DNA of 33,508 nt from a virus: positions 1-33,508 of IMG/VR virus record IMGVR_UViG_3300046713_000034; one strand, 5' to 3'. How positions within the stretch are numbered: position 1 is the first letter of the stretch; every line of letters starts with the position of its first letter. A program made the position numbers and the translations under genes. Positions 1-8,734 of the stretch are shown piece after piece. The notes beneath the pieces are model-generated. The model saw only the letters and a program-made list of their open reading frames with translations, did no database searches and had not been told where the DNA came from.

Positions 1-1598
1 ACGGTGATGTTGTTCCGGGTCAGCGAATCGTCATACGACGCGGCCAGGTCAGCGTCGACGGTCGCCGCGGCGTAGTTCAGTGTCAGGTCAGGGGTCTGGT
101 TCGCCATGCTCGCGTTCGTCCGGTAACCCAGCCCGAACTGGTCCCGCAGTTCGTACAGCAACCCGCAGTCCGTGTCTTCGATCGTCTGGAGCACAGCGGT
201 CAGCGTGTCGTCCAGCTGGGGGCCCATCGCCGCTGATGATGATGAGGTCCCGATGACCGCTGACGCGATCCCCATCTCACCGCAGATACGGGTGAACCGG
301 TCGACGGCACGCTCCCCGATGTACCCGTTCAGCGCCCCGGCGGCCTGCACCAGCGACGTGGGGGTGCCGTACGCGACGTTCAGGTGCCCGAACGCGGTGT
401 CCATCAGCTGCCCCGCGCGGGACACGATCACCTTGGTGACCGCCCCGACCGAACCGGCACCGAGGGACCCCGTGATCGACTCGGTGATCCCCGCCGCGCC
501 CTGCGAGATGATACGCAACGCGAAGTTCACGCCCGCGGTCAGTTCCATGGACACCAGGTACGGGGTGCCCTTCACGTTGGTCGTGGTCGTCCCGGAGAAC
601 GTGACGTTACCGGAGGAGTTCCTGCCCTGCAACAGCAGTGTCCCCGTGGCGTTCAGGTACAACTCGAATTTCGCGACCGCACCCGCCGTGTCAACCTCGA
701 CCAGGTTCCAGTTCGTCGTCCCTGACGCTGAGTCACCGTTCGCGGGGACGGAGATGAGGAAACGGATCACGTTGTTCGTCGGGGTACCCCCGGCGGGGAT
801 GTTGAAGGTGGCCAGCGCGGCGTTCAGCACGGGGATACCGTCGCTGCCCTTGAAGTCGTTGCTGGACGCGAACGACAAGCCGGTCTGCCCGCCGATGAAC
901 TGCTGGATACCGTTACCGGTGCCTGCCACCGACCCGTACGGGGTGATGTAACCGGAGCCTGCGGAATCCTCCATCGGCCAGTACGACCGCAGCGTGGTCG
1001 ACGCGGCACCGTTCACGATGAACCTGCGGAACGCTGACCCCAGGCTGGTCTGGAGCTGAGACATGCGCCGCCAGATACCCGACGCGATAATATCGACGGA
1101 TACTTCACGGCCGGACGGATCCCAGTGCGGCGGCCACTCCGTAACCTCACCGTAAAACCTGAACCCGGAATACGTCAGGCCCGTACCGGAGGTGGCTGAC
1201 AGGAACACGCGTATCTGCGTGTTCCTCGTGATATTCGGGAAATACGCACCCGTGCTCAGTTTCGGGGTGAACCTCCCATCCCTGTTATTCACCGTCAGGG
1301 TCAGACCCGCGGGTTGCAGCGTCGACGTCCAGTCCGCACGCCCCACATTAGTGATCTGCACCGGGTTCCGCTGATACACGAAACGGGTGATATCCGTCCA
1401 CGTCCCGCCCAGGTTCAGGTCCACCCGCAAACCGAGCTGCTGGGCGGGGAACGACGGGGCCGTGACATTGACACCCGGGAGCCCCGCCGAACCGGTAGCG
1501 GTCGCGATGATCGCCTGGACCTGAGCGAAACTGACCGTCGGCTGGACACCAGCCCCGACACCAGTAGCGATCTGGGCGGGGGCGTTCGTAGCTACCAT
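1..1598 (-). CDS. Tail protein downstream of the tape measure (distal/minor tail type), 3' end cut by window
   Basis: The frame is open from an ATG at 1598 to the window edge, giving 532 codons with no stop, so the C-terminus is missing. The ATG overlaps the tape-measure stop (TAATG), as expected for the next gene in a siphophage tail operon. Residues 1-40 carry a NAPAQIATG segment matching a unit of the repeat protein at 11718-14885. Residues about 50-200 contain a NNRDGRFTP motif followed by a NITRNTQIRVF stretch, which I recall from actinophage baseplate/distal tail proteins. A middle region after SYWPMEDSAG looks like an inserted LamG-like beta-sandwich, which would suit glycan or wall binding. 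The protein most likely sits at the tail tip and helps form the baseplate. The family assignment rests on motif memory only, and the LamG call is tentative. Confidence 0.75.
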   Translation of the reverse strand, partial: MVATNAPAQIATGVGAGVQPTVSFAQVQAIIATATGSAGLPGVNVTAPSFPAQQLGLRVDLNLGGTWTDITRFVYQRNPVQITNVGRADWTSTLQPAGLTLTVNNRDGRFTPKLSTGAYFPNITRNTQIRVFLSATSGTGLTYSGFRFYGEVTEWPPHWDPSGREVSVDIIASGIWRRMSQLQTSLGSAFRRFIVNGAASTTLRSYWPMEDSAGSGYITPYGSVAGTGNGIQQFIGGQTGLSFASSNDFKGSDGIPVLNAALATFNIPAGGTPTNNVIRFLISVPANGDSASGTTNWNLVEVDTAGAVAKFELYLNATGTLLLQGRNSSGNVTFSGTTTTNVKGTPYLVSMELTAGVNFALRIISQGAAGITESITGSLGAGSVGAVTKVIVSRAGQLMDTAFGHLNVAYGTPTSLVQAAGALNGYIGERAVDRFTRICGEMGIASAVIGTSSSSAAMGPQLDDTLTAVLQTIEDTDCGLLYELRDQFGLGYRTNASMANQTPDLTLNYAAATVDADLAASYDDSLTRNNIT

Positions 1599-4500
1599 TA
1601 ATGCGCCCCGTACGCCGTCTGCACGTTACCTCCGTGTACCTTCACGTACTTCTTGATCAGCGCCGCGAGCATCTGGTCCATCGCCGCGCCGCTCGACGTG
1701 TCCACCATCAGCGTGATGGTGGTGTCCCCGCCATTGGAGACACGCTCGCTGCGACCCGTCCCGTTGTACGCCATCGTCAGGCCAGGGCTCAGCCACCCGC
1801 CCCGGTCGAAGGACTTCACCATGCCGCCCTTACGGAACGGCGACGCCGCCCCGGCGAGGAACGCGCCGATACGCTCACCCACGTCACCACCGAAAACGTG
1901 GGTTATCTTCGGTAGCGGCTTACCATCCGGGCCTATTTTCCCCTGCTGGTTCAACTTAGCGATCTGCGCCTTGCTGTACCCCAGCATCTTGGAGATCTGC
2001 CCGATCGTGTAATTATGCGCAGCCATCTGCGCCTTCCACGACACGACACTCTTCCGCAGCGAACCCAGGCTCCCCGCCGCCTTGATATCCGACGCCAGCG
2101 TCTTATTGGTGGCTCCCAGCTGACCGCGCCAGTTCCGTTCGATGCCCAGTTCCCGGTTCAGCACCCCCAGCCGCCGCTTCTCGTCCAGTGCGGCGTTTGC
2201 CCAGAACCTGTGCTTACCAGCGGACAGTCCCGGTGCTTTAGCGAGGGCATTCGCCCGGCCGATCGCCGCCTGCATGTCCGCGATCTGCTGGTTCACCACG
2301 ACCGGACCCCACGCCGCGCCGTACCCGCCGCCGTGACGGGACCGCCACGCGTTCAGGTACGTCTGACCCTGCCGCGCGGTCTGCTCAGCGCTCAGGCTCA
2401 ACGGTTTCTGTCCCGGCTTCGGTTTCGGGGTTCCGGGTGGCCCGCCGGACGGGCTGTTAGCAGGTACCGTGCCGCTGGCCGTCACGCTGATCTGCGCCAG
2501 GTACTTACGCAGGTCAGCGGCGAACCCCTGGTGGTACTTGTTCAGTCCCTTATCTGAGGCGGTGCTCAGCTCGGAACGCGCCGCCGCACCCAGGTGGTGC
2601 AGGTGAGTGGTGGTCATCCCCGCCCCGGACAGCGACGCGTACGCACCCAGCTCAGCCGCCTGCCGTTTACTCAGGGTGACCAGCTCACCCTTGATGGTCG
2701 CCGTGCGCTGCGACGCGGGGCCGATCGCGTACGCGTGCGTCAACCCGAAGTACTTGTCCCGCTCACCCTTCTGCTCAGTTGCCAGCCGGGACCGCAGCCC
2801 GCCGACCGTCCCCCCCGCAGCGTAGGACGGCACCTCACCACCCATGCCATACCAGTGCGGGGACCGCGCCAGCCACTTGCTGTACGCCGTGTTCGGGTTC
2901 CCGTAAACCCCCCGGATGTATTCCGCGCCCCACCGCATCTGAGTGACCGGGTTGGTCCGCCAGTCCGCCCCGACCGTCGCCATCTTGTTCCCCGGCAGGC
3001 TCTGCGGAATCCCGTACGCACCCGAGGACGGGTTGTTAGCGTTCCACCGCCACCCGGACTCCCCGTTCCACAAGGCCCGCAGAGAATTCCACTGGTTCTG
3101 ACCCCAGCCGTAGTCACCGAGATGCGCTTTCATCCACGCCTGCGCCTGCGCGGGAGCCGTACCCGACTTACCTCCCGACGGGCCCTTGAACCCGCCTGGC
3201 GGGACACCAGTCCACAGCAGCGGCAACGCGTGCAGCCTGATGATCTTCGGGCCGAGCCCGCCGCCCTGGCTGATCGCCGTGTTCGCACCCCGGTCGATGA
3301 CCGCGACGTGACCCGGGTCAGGGCCACCAGCGGGGGAGTGGTAGAACGCCAGGCCGCCCGCCTGCGGGGTGTGCGTGGCGGTCACCCACGACCCCTGAGC
3401 TTCGGACGTACGCGGGATATTCTTATACCCGGCGTGCTTATACACCATTGACGTGAACCCGGAGCAGTCCATCCCCTGCATGGTCGTCCCGCCGAACCGG
3501 TACGGGATCTTCCCGAGGAACGACCGGGCGAAACCGACAATGTCGCTGCCGGACCCGCCCATGTTCGCCATCTGCATCTTGACGAACGCGGCGAACGCTT
3601 TCGTAGCCGCCACCGCGGTCCTGATCGTCGAGTCGATCGCGAAACTGTTGATCGCTTTCTGTGACCGCTGCGGGAAATCGAGCCGCAGATCCCCGGCGTC
3701 CCCGACCAGCCCGCCAGCCGCGTACCCCCTGACCCGGCCGCCCCGGCTGAATCCAGGCAGCTGCCCGCGCAGGTGATCGACCGCACCCTGGTTCACCATC
3801 TTGGTGGGGACGACAACCTCGCCGGGCATCAGCATGCCCGGTACGGAATCCCTGTTCGGCGTGCCCCCGGAGATGAACCCGCCCTCAGCGTGCGGTGAGA
3901 AGTACGCCCCGGCGCTGATCTGGACCCCGTTGACGTTAACGAACCCCGCCGCGGTCACCTTGATTTCCAGGTTCGTGTGCGCCGGCAGCCGGTGCAGCGC
4001 GTCGAACCACAGGTCAGCCTTGTCCTTGTTGATTCCGATCTGCTTGGCGAGCCGCTCGAACTTACCCCTGGTCGTGTCGGTCTTCCGGCCGATCTCGTCT
4101 AGGCGCTGCTCACCGTACTTCTTCCACAGTTTCTCAGCCGCGGTCCGGTTCAGGTCCAGGCCGTCCATCGCCAGCTTGATCCACTTGTCCTTGGACGTGT
4201 CGACCAGGGTGGACAGCTTGGTCAGGTACTGCATCCGCAGCATCTTCCACAGCTTGTCAGCCTTAGCGCGGCTCAGGTCGAAACCGTCCATCGCCAGGCT
4301 GATCCATTTATCCCGGGCTGTGGTCGCGTCGCCGGCTGCTTTCAGTAGCGGTGACTTGTTCAGCTCCTTCCACAGTTTGTCAGCCTTGGCGGTGGACAAG
4401 TCCAGGCCGTCCGTGGCGAACTTCTCGAACGCTGCCGCCGCCGCGTTGACCGGGCCCTTCGCGTTGCCGAGACGACCGACGATCGCCTTGATGATCGAGT

Positions 4501-7480
4501 CGGCGGCGGGGCCCTTGATACCCAGCGCGGCGAGGTCGTCGATCAGCTTCTTGCGGTCCGTTTCGGTTTGCCCGATCGACGTGCCCGCGTCGCGGATGTC
4601 ATGCGCGAACGTGTTCATCGCGCCCTGGAGACCCACAGCGTTCTCCACCGCGATAGCCATGTCTTTCGACAGGTCCTGCGACAGGGCGGTACCCAGCTTC
4701 TGCGCGTCCACCGACAGGTTCGAGAACGAAACCGACGTGTCCTGCGCTACCTTGTCCAGCGCGGTCAGCGGGTCATTCGTTTTCCCCGCCCATTTCGCCA
4801 GGTCTTTCAGGCTTCCCTGCGCTGGGCCCCCAGCCTCCTGCGCCAGCGCGTGAATCTCCGCGGCGGCGGCCTTATTACTGCCCGCCATCGGGATCAGGAC
4901 CTGAGTTACCAGTTTGATCGCCCTGATCTGCGTGCCCGCTGAGGTCCCCGTCAGCCGCATCGCGTCGGCCATCTGCTCAGCGTTGTTGATGGTGTCCTGG
5001 AAATCCGACCGCAGCTGAAGCGACGAGGAACGTACCTTCTTCGACGTGTTCTCGATCGCCCCGCCGAACCCCTCCATCCGCGCGCCGGCCTTCTTGGAGT
5101 CCTCACCGAACCGGACGAGACCCTCAGCGAACGTGATGAAACCCGTGGTGGGGCCGGAGGTGATCTTGATGAACGTGTCGTACGCGTCGTTGAGCTGACC
5201 CATCGCCTTGATCTGCTCGGACCCGGCGACCGTCAACGCGTTCAGGTCCGATGCGAGCTGACCCGAACCCTGCCCCATCGCCGCGTACCCGTCGACCAGC
5301 CCCTGGATCTGCTGGACCGCGATCGCCCAGTCCTTGGAGTTCCCCAGGAGCTGCTTGTTGACATCCACCCCGGCGAGCGCAGCCAGCGCCATCGCCCCGG
5401 CGAGACCCTTAGTGCCGAACTTATCGGAGACCTGGGTGAGCCGCTTCGTTTCCAGGACAAGCTGCCCGGTCAGCTTGTTGTGCGAATCGGTGAACGTAAT
5501 AACGTCCCGCGACTTGCCGCTCCAGTCGAACTGCTTGTACCGGCTGGCCGCCCCGTTCGCAGCGGTACCGCTGTCTGTCGTCGCCTTGGTCAGGTCTCTC
5601 TGCGCCTTGGTCAGGTCTTTACTGGCTGTGGCCGCCGCCGCGGCGGTCGTGTTGATCACGTTGAAAATCGACGCGTGGGAGACCAGCTTGTCCAGCGCCG
5701 CCGCCATCTGCTGCGCACGCGTCTTCGTCGTGGCAAGCCAGATGGACACGCCGATCAGCGCCGTGACCCCGACCACGGCCCACGTCCACGGGTTCGCCGC
5801 CAACCCCAGTAGCGCCTTCCCGAGCGCCTTGACCCGCCCCGGTACCGCCGCGAACCCCGTCCCGATGTCCTTACCGTACGCCTTGATCCGTTTGAGGCCG
5901 CCCGATTCTTTATCCAGGTTCCGGACCGCTCCCGTGGCCAGGTCAATCCCCCCGACCATGGCTGCTATTCCCCGCACCGGGCCCAGCGCCATTTTCACCA
6001 GCGCCGTGGTCGCCAGCCCGGACCACAGGTAAATACCATGCAACCCCGCGACCAGGGCCAGTAGCGGCACCGGGAGGTCCAGGAACAAGCTGAGTGCCTT
6101 CGACGCGAAAGCCAGGCCCTTCAGCAGGTGCTCGGCGATACCTGTCTGCGCCGCGATACGGCCGAGCTGCGCGATGACATGACCGATGTTCACGAAGATG
6201 CCACCGAGCAGCTTCAGGTCTTCCGTGCCGGTTTTGACGAACGTCTTGATACCCTGCCCGCCGCCCTGCATGTCGACGACGATCTGGGCGGCGAACCGGT
6301 CCAGGATCTTCCCGGTGCCCACAGCGAGCCCGTCCAGGACACCCATCGCTTTACCAGCCCCGCCGAGCGCCTGACCCATCAACTCGAACACCTGCGGGCG
6401 GATCACGCGGGCGAGCTTGTCGAAATGGTCGGTCAGCGGGGGTATCTTCTGGCCGGTCGCGTCAGCAACGACCTGAAGGTTCTGCATGTGGTGGACGATG
6501 CGTTCCAGGGTGTGCTGCCCGAGGAACGCCGCCGCGGCGAACGCGCCCAGCCCCAGGGACAGCACCGCCAGGGCAGGTACCAGGATCGCGAACACCTCGA
6601 CGAGGCTGTCCAGCGCCAGGTGCAGGCCGCCGACTTCCCGCGCCCCCGCGAACAACGCCACCTTAGCGGACAGCAGGCCGCCGATCCACCCGAACCAGGA
6701 CACACGTCCCCTGGTGAGCCTGTCACTGACCTTATCGACGGACCCCCCGAGGCCGTGCATCGCCGCCTGGATACCGAGCAGGTCCGCGTTCATCCCCCCG
6801 ATGTCCTGAGTCCTGAAACCCAGATGCAGGTTCGCCGCCTCAGATTTCAGCTCGGCGATCCTCCGCTCCGACGCGACGATAGCCTTATCGACCGAGTCGG
6901 CGTTCATCATCAGCGTGAGATTATGCGGGTCACCCTCCAGGTGCTCTATCTCCGCGAGAATAGCGAGCAGACGGGCGTCCGCAGCGTCCGCGTCGACCTT
7001 AATCTTGATGCCCTTCTGGATCCGCTTGTCCAGATGGTAATACTCAGCGTTCAAGTCCGCTATTTTCGACAGGAACGCCGCGTCGTCAGCGTCAAGTTTG
7101 ATGCTGGAAGCCTGCTCCTGCAATTTAGCGAGGTGGGCTTCCTCCTTCGCGATTGTCGCGTTCAGCTTAGCCGGGTCGGCCTGTAGCGTCACTGTCGCGA
7201 GTTTCTTCGCCAGGTCCGACAGGCGTTTCTGCAACCGGCCGACGACCGCCTCACCCTTAGCGTCAGTGACCTTGATGGTCACCAGCTTGTCGCTGACCGA
7301 GTCGATACGCGCCTTCAGCTCCTTGACAAGCATATTCGCCCGCCTGGAATCCACCCCGAGAGGGATGTCCGCGCGGACCCCGGCGAGGGACTTCTTGATC
7401 CCCGCCTGCGCGGAGGCGCGGAACAGCGACGCGTCCGCTTCCAACCCGACGAATACTGTCCCGAGACGGTCTCCTGGCAT
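1598..7480 (-). CDS. Tape measure protein with NlpC/P60 and lytic transglycosylase domains
   Basis: At 1960 residues this is by far the longest gene and follows the tail chaperones, the standard place for the tape measure that sets tail length and enters the cell wall. The N-terminal 250 residues are charged and helical. Hydrophobic stretches lie near residues 275-320 and 560-580, followed by long Ala/Lys/Asp-rich helical repeats. Residues about 1320-1410 form an NlpC/P60 peptidase: DCSGF places the nucleophile at Cys1339, and HVAVI gives a His at 1391. Residues about 1455-1550 resemble a soluble lytic transglycosylase, with WNGESGW giving a probable catalytic Glu1474 and a downstream AYGIPQSLPG motif. 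The pair would cut peptide bridges and glycan strands during genome entry. Start ATG lies one base after the upstream stop codon. Family and position agree, so the call is firm; the activities are inferred. Confidence 0.95.
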   Translation of the reverse strand: MPGDRLGTVFVGLEADASLFRASAQAGIKKSLAGVRADIPLGVDSRRANMLVKELKARIDSVSDKLVTIKVTDAKGEAVVGRLQKRLSDLAKKLATVTLQADPAKLNATIAKEEAHLAKLQEQASSIKLDADDAAFLSKIADLNAEYYHLDKRIQKGIKIKVDADAADARLLAILAEIEHLEGDPHNLTLMMNADSVDKAIVASERRIAELKSEAANLHLGFRTQDIGGMNADLLGIQAAMHGLGGSVDKVSDRLTRGRVSWFGWIGGLLSAKVALFAGAREVGGLHLALDSLVEVFAILVPALAVLSLGLGAFAAAAFLGQHTLERIVHHMQNLQVVADATGQKIPPLTDHFDKLARVIRPQVFELMGQALGGAGKAMGVLDGLAVGTGKILDRFAAQIVVDMQGGGQGIKTFVKTGTEDLKLLGGIFVNIGHVIAQLGRIAAQTGIAEHLLKGLAFASKALSLFLDLPVPLLALVAGLHGIYLWSGLATTALVKMALGPVRGIAAMVGGIDLATGAVRNLDKESGGLKRIKAYGKDIGTGFAAVPGRVKALGKALLGLAANPWTWAVVGVTALIGVSIWLATTKTRAQQMAAALDKLVSHASIFNVINTTAAAAATASKDLTKAQRDLTKATTDSGTAANGAASRYKQFDWSGKSRDVITFTDSHNKLTGQLVLETKRLTQVSDKFGTKGLAGAMALAALAGVDVNKQLLGNSKDWAIAVQQIQGLVDGYAAMGQGSGQLASDLNALTVAGSEQIKAMGQLNDAYDTFIKITSGPTTGFITFAEGLVRFGEDSKKAGARMEGFGGAIENTSKKVRSSSLQLRSDFQDTINNAEQMADAMRLTGTSAGTQIRAIKLVTQVLIPMAGSNKAAAAEIHALAQEAGGPAQGSLKDLAKWAGKTNDPLTALDKVAQDTSVSFSNLSVDAQKLGTALSQDLSKDMAIAVENAVGLQGAMNTFAHDIRDAGTSIGQTETDRKKLIDDLAALGIKGPAADSIIKAIVGRLGNAKGPVNAAAAAFEKFATDGLDLSTAKADKLWKELNKSPLLKAAGDATTARDKWISLAMDGFDLSRAKADKLWKMLRMQYLTKLSTLVDTSKDKWIKLAMDGLDLNRTAAEKLWKKYGEQRLDEIGRKTDTTRGKFERLAKQIGINKDKADLWFDALHRLPAHTNLEIKVTAAGFVNVNGVQISAGAYFSPHAEGGFISGGTPNRDSVPGMLMPGEVVVPTKMVNQGAVDHLRGQLPGFSRGGRVRGYAAGGLVGDAGDLRLDFPQRSQKAINSFAIDSTIRTAVAATKAFAAFVKMQMANMGGSGSDIVGFARSFLGKIPYRFGGTTMQGMDCSGFTSMVYKHAGYKNIPRTSEAQGSWVTATHTPQAGGLAFYHSPAGGPDPGHVAVIDRGANTAISQGGGLGPKIIRLHALPLLWTGVPPGGFKGPSGGKSGTAPAQAQAWMKAHLGDYGWGQNQWNSLRALWNGESGWRWNANNPSSGAYGIPQSLPGNKMATVGADWRTNPVTQMRWGAEYIRGVYGNPNTAYSKWLARSPHWYGMGGEVPSYAAGGTVGGLRSRLATEQKGERDKYFGLTHAYAIGPASQRTATIKGELVTLSKRQAAELGAYASLSGAGMTTTHLHHLGAAARSELSTASDKGLNKYHQGFAADLRKYLAQISVTASGTVPANSPSGGPPGTPKPKPGQKPLSLSAEQTARQGQTYLNAWRSRHGGGYGAAWGPVVVNQQIADMQAAIGRANALAKAPGLSAGKHRFWANAALDEKRRLGVLNRELGIERNWRGQLGATNKTLASDIKAAGSLGSLRKSVVSWKAQMAAHNYTIGQISKMLGYSKAQIAKLNQQGKIGPDGKPLPKITHVFGGDVGERIGAFLAGAASPFRKGGMVKSFDRGGWLSPGLTMAYNGTGRSERVSNGGDTTITLMVDTSSGAAMDQMLAALIKKYVKVHGGNVQTAYGAH

Positions 7481-7481
7481 G

Positions 7482-7919
7482 TCAGACCTGACCCTGCAAC
7501 GCCCAGAGGGATTCCATCAGGAACGGGTACGGGCGCGCACCAGGGTGGTTCACGACCGGCCCGAAATAACCCCTCTCGAAGTTCGACAGGGACCACGGCC
7601 CGGTCGCCTGGATGATGTGCCTCTTGGTTCCCTTCTCCAGGAACACCGCCGCGCCGGACGCGGCCAGTTCCTCCCACGGGGTGTCCGAACCGATCGCGTG
7701 GAGGTAATCGTGGACCGTCATCGCGGTGAAACCAGGGGGGAACCCGCCACCCACGCCGCCCCTACCCGGAGTGGCCTTAGCCCGCCGCCGCACCTTCGCC
7801 CTGGCGTACACCGCCGCCCGGCCACCCAGCTCCTGTATCAGGTGCGCGACAGGACCGGCGGGGTTGGACAGGAACGCGCGGATTTCCGCCTCATTGAACC
7901 TGATCTTGATGACCGCCAT
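7482..7919 (-). CDS. HK97 gp10-like tail completion protein
   Basis: This 145-residue protein starts at an ATG that shares a base with the stop of the chaperone fusion (TGATG); a TTG one codon earlier is less likely. The C-terminal part contains FLEKGTKRH and HPGARPYPFL, the pattern usual in HK97 gp10/tail-completion proteins. These act at the head-tail joint or the tail terminus and are more often encoded between the connectors and the major tail gene. Here the gene lies between the chaperones and the tape measure. An Arg/Lys-rich stretch (ARAKVRRRAKATPGR) lies near residues 39-53. The family call is moderately firm, and the precise joint it serves cannot be read from sequence. Confidence 0.75.
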   Translation of the reverse strand: MAVIKIRFNEAEIRAFLSNPAGPVAHLIQELGGRAAVYARAKVRRRAKATPGRGGVGGGFPPGFTAMTVHDYLHAIGSDTPWEELAASGAAVFLEKGTKRHIIQATGPWSLSNFERGYFGPVVNHPGARPYPFLMESLWALQGQV

Positions 7920-8637
7920 CAAACCTCCCCGTCCCAGTTGACACCCAGTGCCTTCAAATGCTCACGAAGCTGATCCTTCGCCGTGCTTTCCGCGTCGCCG
8001 CCCTTCGCGTACAGCTCCTCCATGAACTGCTCGCGGTCCTCGGCGGTTTCCATCCCCTCGGTGATACAGGAAATCGCTAGGTTGCACGCTTCCCGCGGGG
8101 TGAGCGTTTTGATACCCCGGCCTGTCGCACGGATCTGACCGCCGTCGATTTCGGTGAAGTGCTCCGCCGTCCATTGGAGGAGCCGGACGGCGACTCGGTA
8201 GGGCGCGCCGAAATCACCTTGATCGCCTGCGACACCACGTCGAGTAGCTCATCCGCGTCGGCTTTGCAGTCCACCGCGTGCTGCTGGAACCGTTCCCAGT
8301 CCCCCTCATCGGCGTACGCGCAGTCCCCCGCGGACGGGTCCGTGCCCGCCGCCTTACACCCGGCGCATTTCCCGCACGGGTCCTCATCCTCCAAGATCAC
8401 GTCCCGGAGTATCTCGTACATCGCCGCGTACGCCTTCTCATCATCGGAGCGGAGATTCGCCGCGTGGGAAAATTTCAGCAACGGCATCAAGCCGACTTTC
8501 TCCGCGACACGAAAATTCTCCCCGGCCAGTGTGATAACCCTGGTCGGGGAGATGACTTCGCCGGACAGCTCCGGGTCTGTTGCCTGCTGTAGTTCGATCG
8601 CGCCGCGTTCGGCGGCGTCGTCGACGTCGTATGCCAC
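7919..8637 (-). CDS. Tail assembly chaperone fusion (gpG-T type) made by -1 frameshift
   Basis: The second chaperone frame continues from the first by a -1 shift. It reads GDFGAPYRVAVRLLQW and then about 85 acidic and helical residues to a TGA at 7919-7921. It has no good start of its own and makes a sensible protein only as an extension, giving about 239 residues in total. The -1 frame has a stop (TGA at 8251-8249), so ribosomes must shift after it. The sensible text in that frame begins by about 8215. I see no canonical X-XXY-YYZ slippery heptamer in 8248-8200, so the exact site is unknown. In lambda-like phages this product and the short one coat the tape measure during tail assembly. Position directly before the gp10-like gene and tape measure supports the call. 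Confidence 0.8.
8077..8637 (-). CDS. Tail assembly chaperone, short form (gpG type)
   Basis: This 186-residue product comes from the unshifted frame. I start it at GTG 8637, which has AAGGAGG ten bases upstream; the earlier ATG at 8667 lacks a ribosome site. Residues about 35-75 (GENFRVAEKVG and MPLLKFSHAA) match the look of actinophage gpG-like chaperones. A Cys-rich insert, CGKCAGC, near residue 90 could bind a metal. The tail after about residue 145 is rich in Ser, Pro and Arg and looks like out-of-frame reading of the longer product, as is common for the short form of these chaperones. It lies between the major tail gene and the tape measure, the usual position. Confidence 0.82.
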   Translation of the reverse strand: MAYDVDDAAERGAIELQQATDPELSGEVISPTRVITLAGENFRVAEKVGLMPLLKFSHAANLRSDDEKAYAAMYEILRDVILEDEDPCGKCAGCKAAGTDPSAGDCAYADEGDWERFQQHAVDCKADADELLDVVSQAIKVISARPTESPSGSSNGRRSTSPKSTAVRSVRQAGVSKRSPRGKRAT

Positions 8638-8690
8638 AGGGGTGTGACCTCCTTGCTGATGTAGCATGAGTGGTGCCGTTCCCCAGCGGC

Positions 8691-8727
8691 GTGGCAGCGC
8701 CCCTCAATAGCCCAGGGGCGCTGCCAC
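8691..8727 (-). terminator. Perfect 14-bp hairpin after the major tail gene
   Basis: The arms GTGGCAGCGCCCCT and AGGGGCGCTGCCAC pair perfectly around a 9-base loop. The hairpin starts about 8 bases past the stop of the major tail protein on its coding strand. No run of U follows, so it could be an actinobacterial-type terminator, a partial terminator, or a structure that protects the major-tail mRNA. It is the strongest hairpin I found in the window. Confidence 0.75.
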
Positions 8728-8734
8728 AAACGGA

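Noticed and set aside
172-951. Plus-strand frame of 259 codons in the left 1.6 kb
   Set aside because: The minus strand holds a continuous tail-protein frame through the whole region with recognisable tail motifs; this frame is its shadow.
6128-7186. Plus-strand frame of 352 codons within the tape measure
   Set aside because: Antisense to the tape measure N-terminus, no ribosome site and no family resemblance.
8638-8667. ATG 8667 as start of the tail chaperone
   Set aside because: GTG 8637 has AAGGAGG ten bases upstream; the ATG has none and would add residues encoded by the ribosome site itself.
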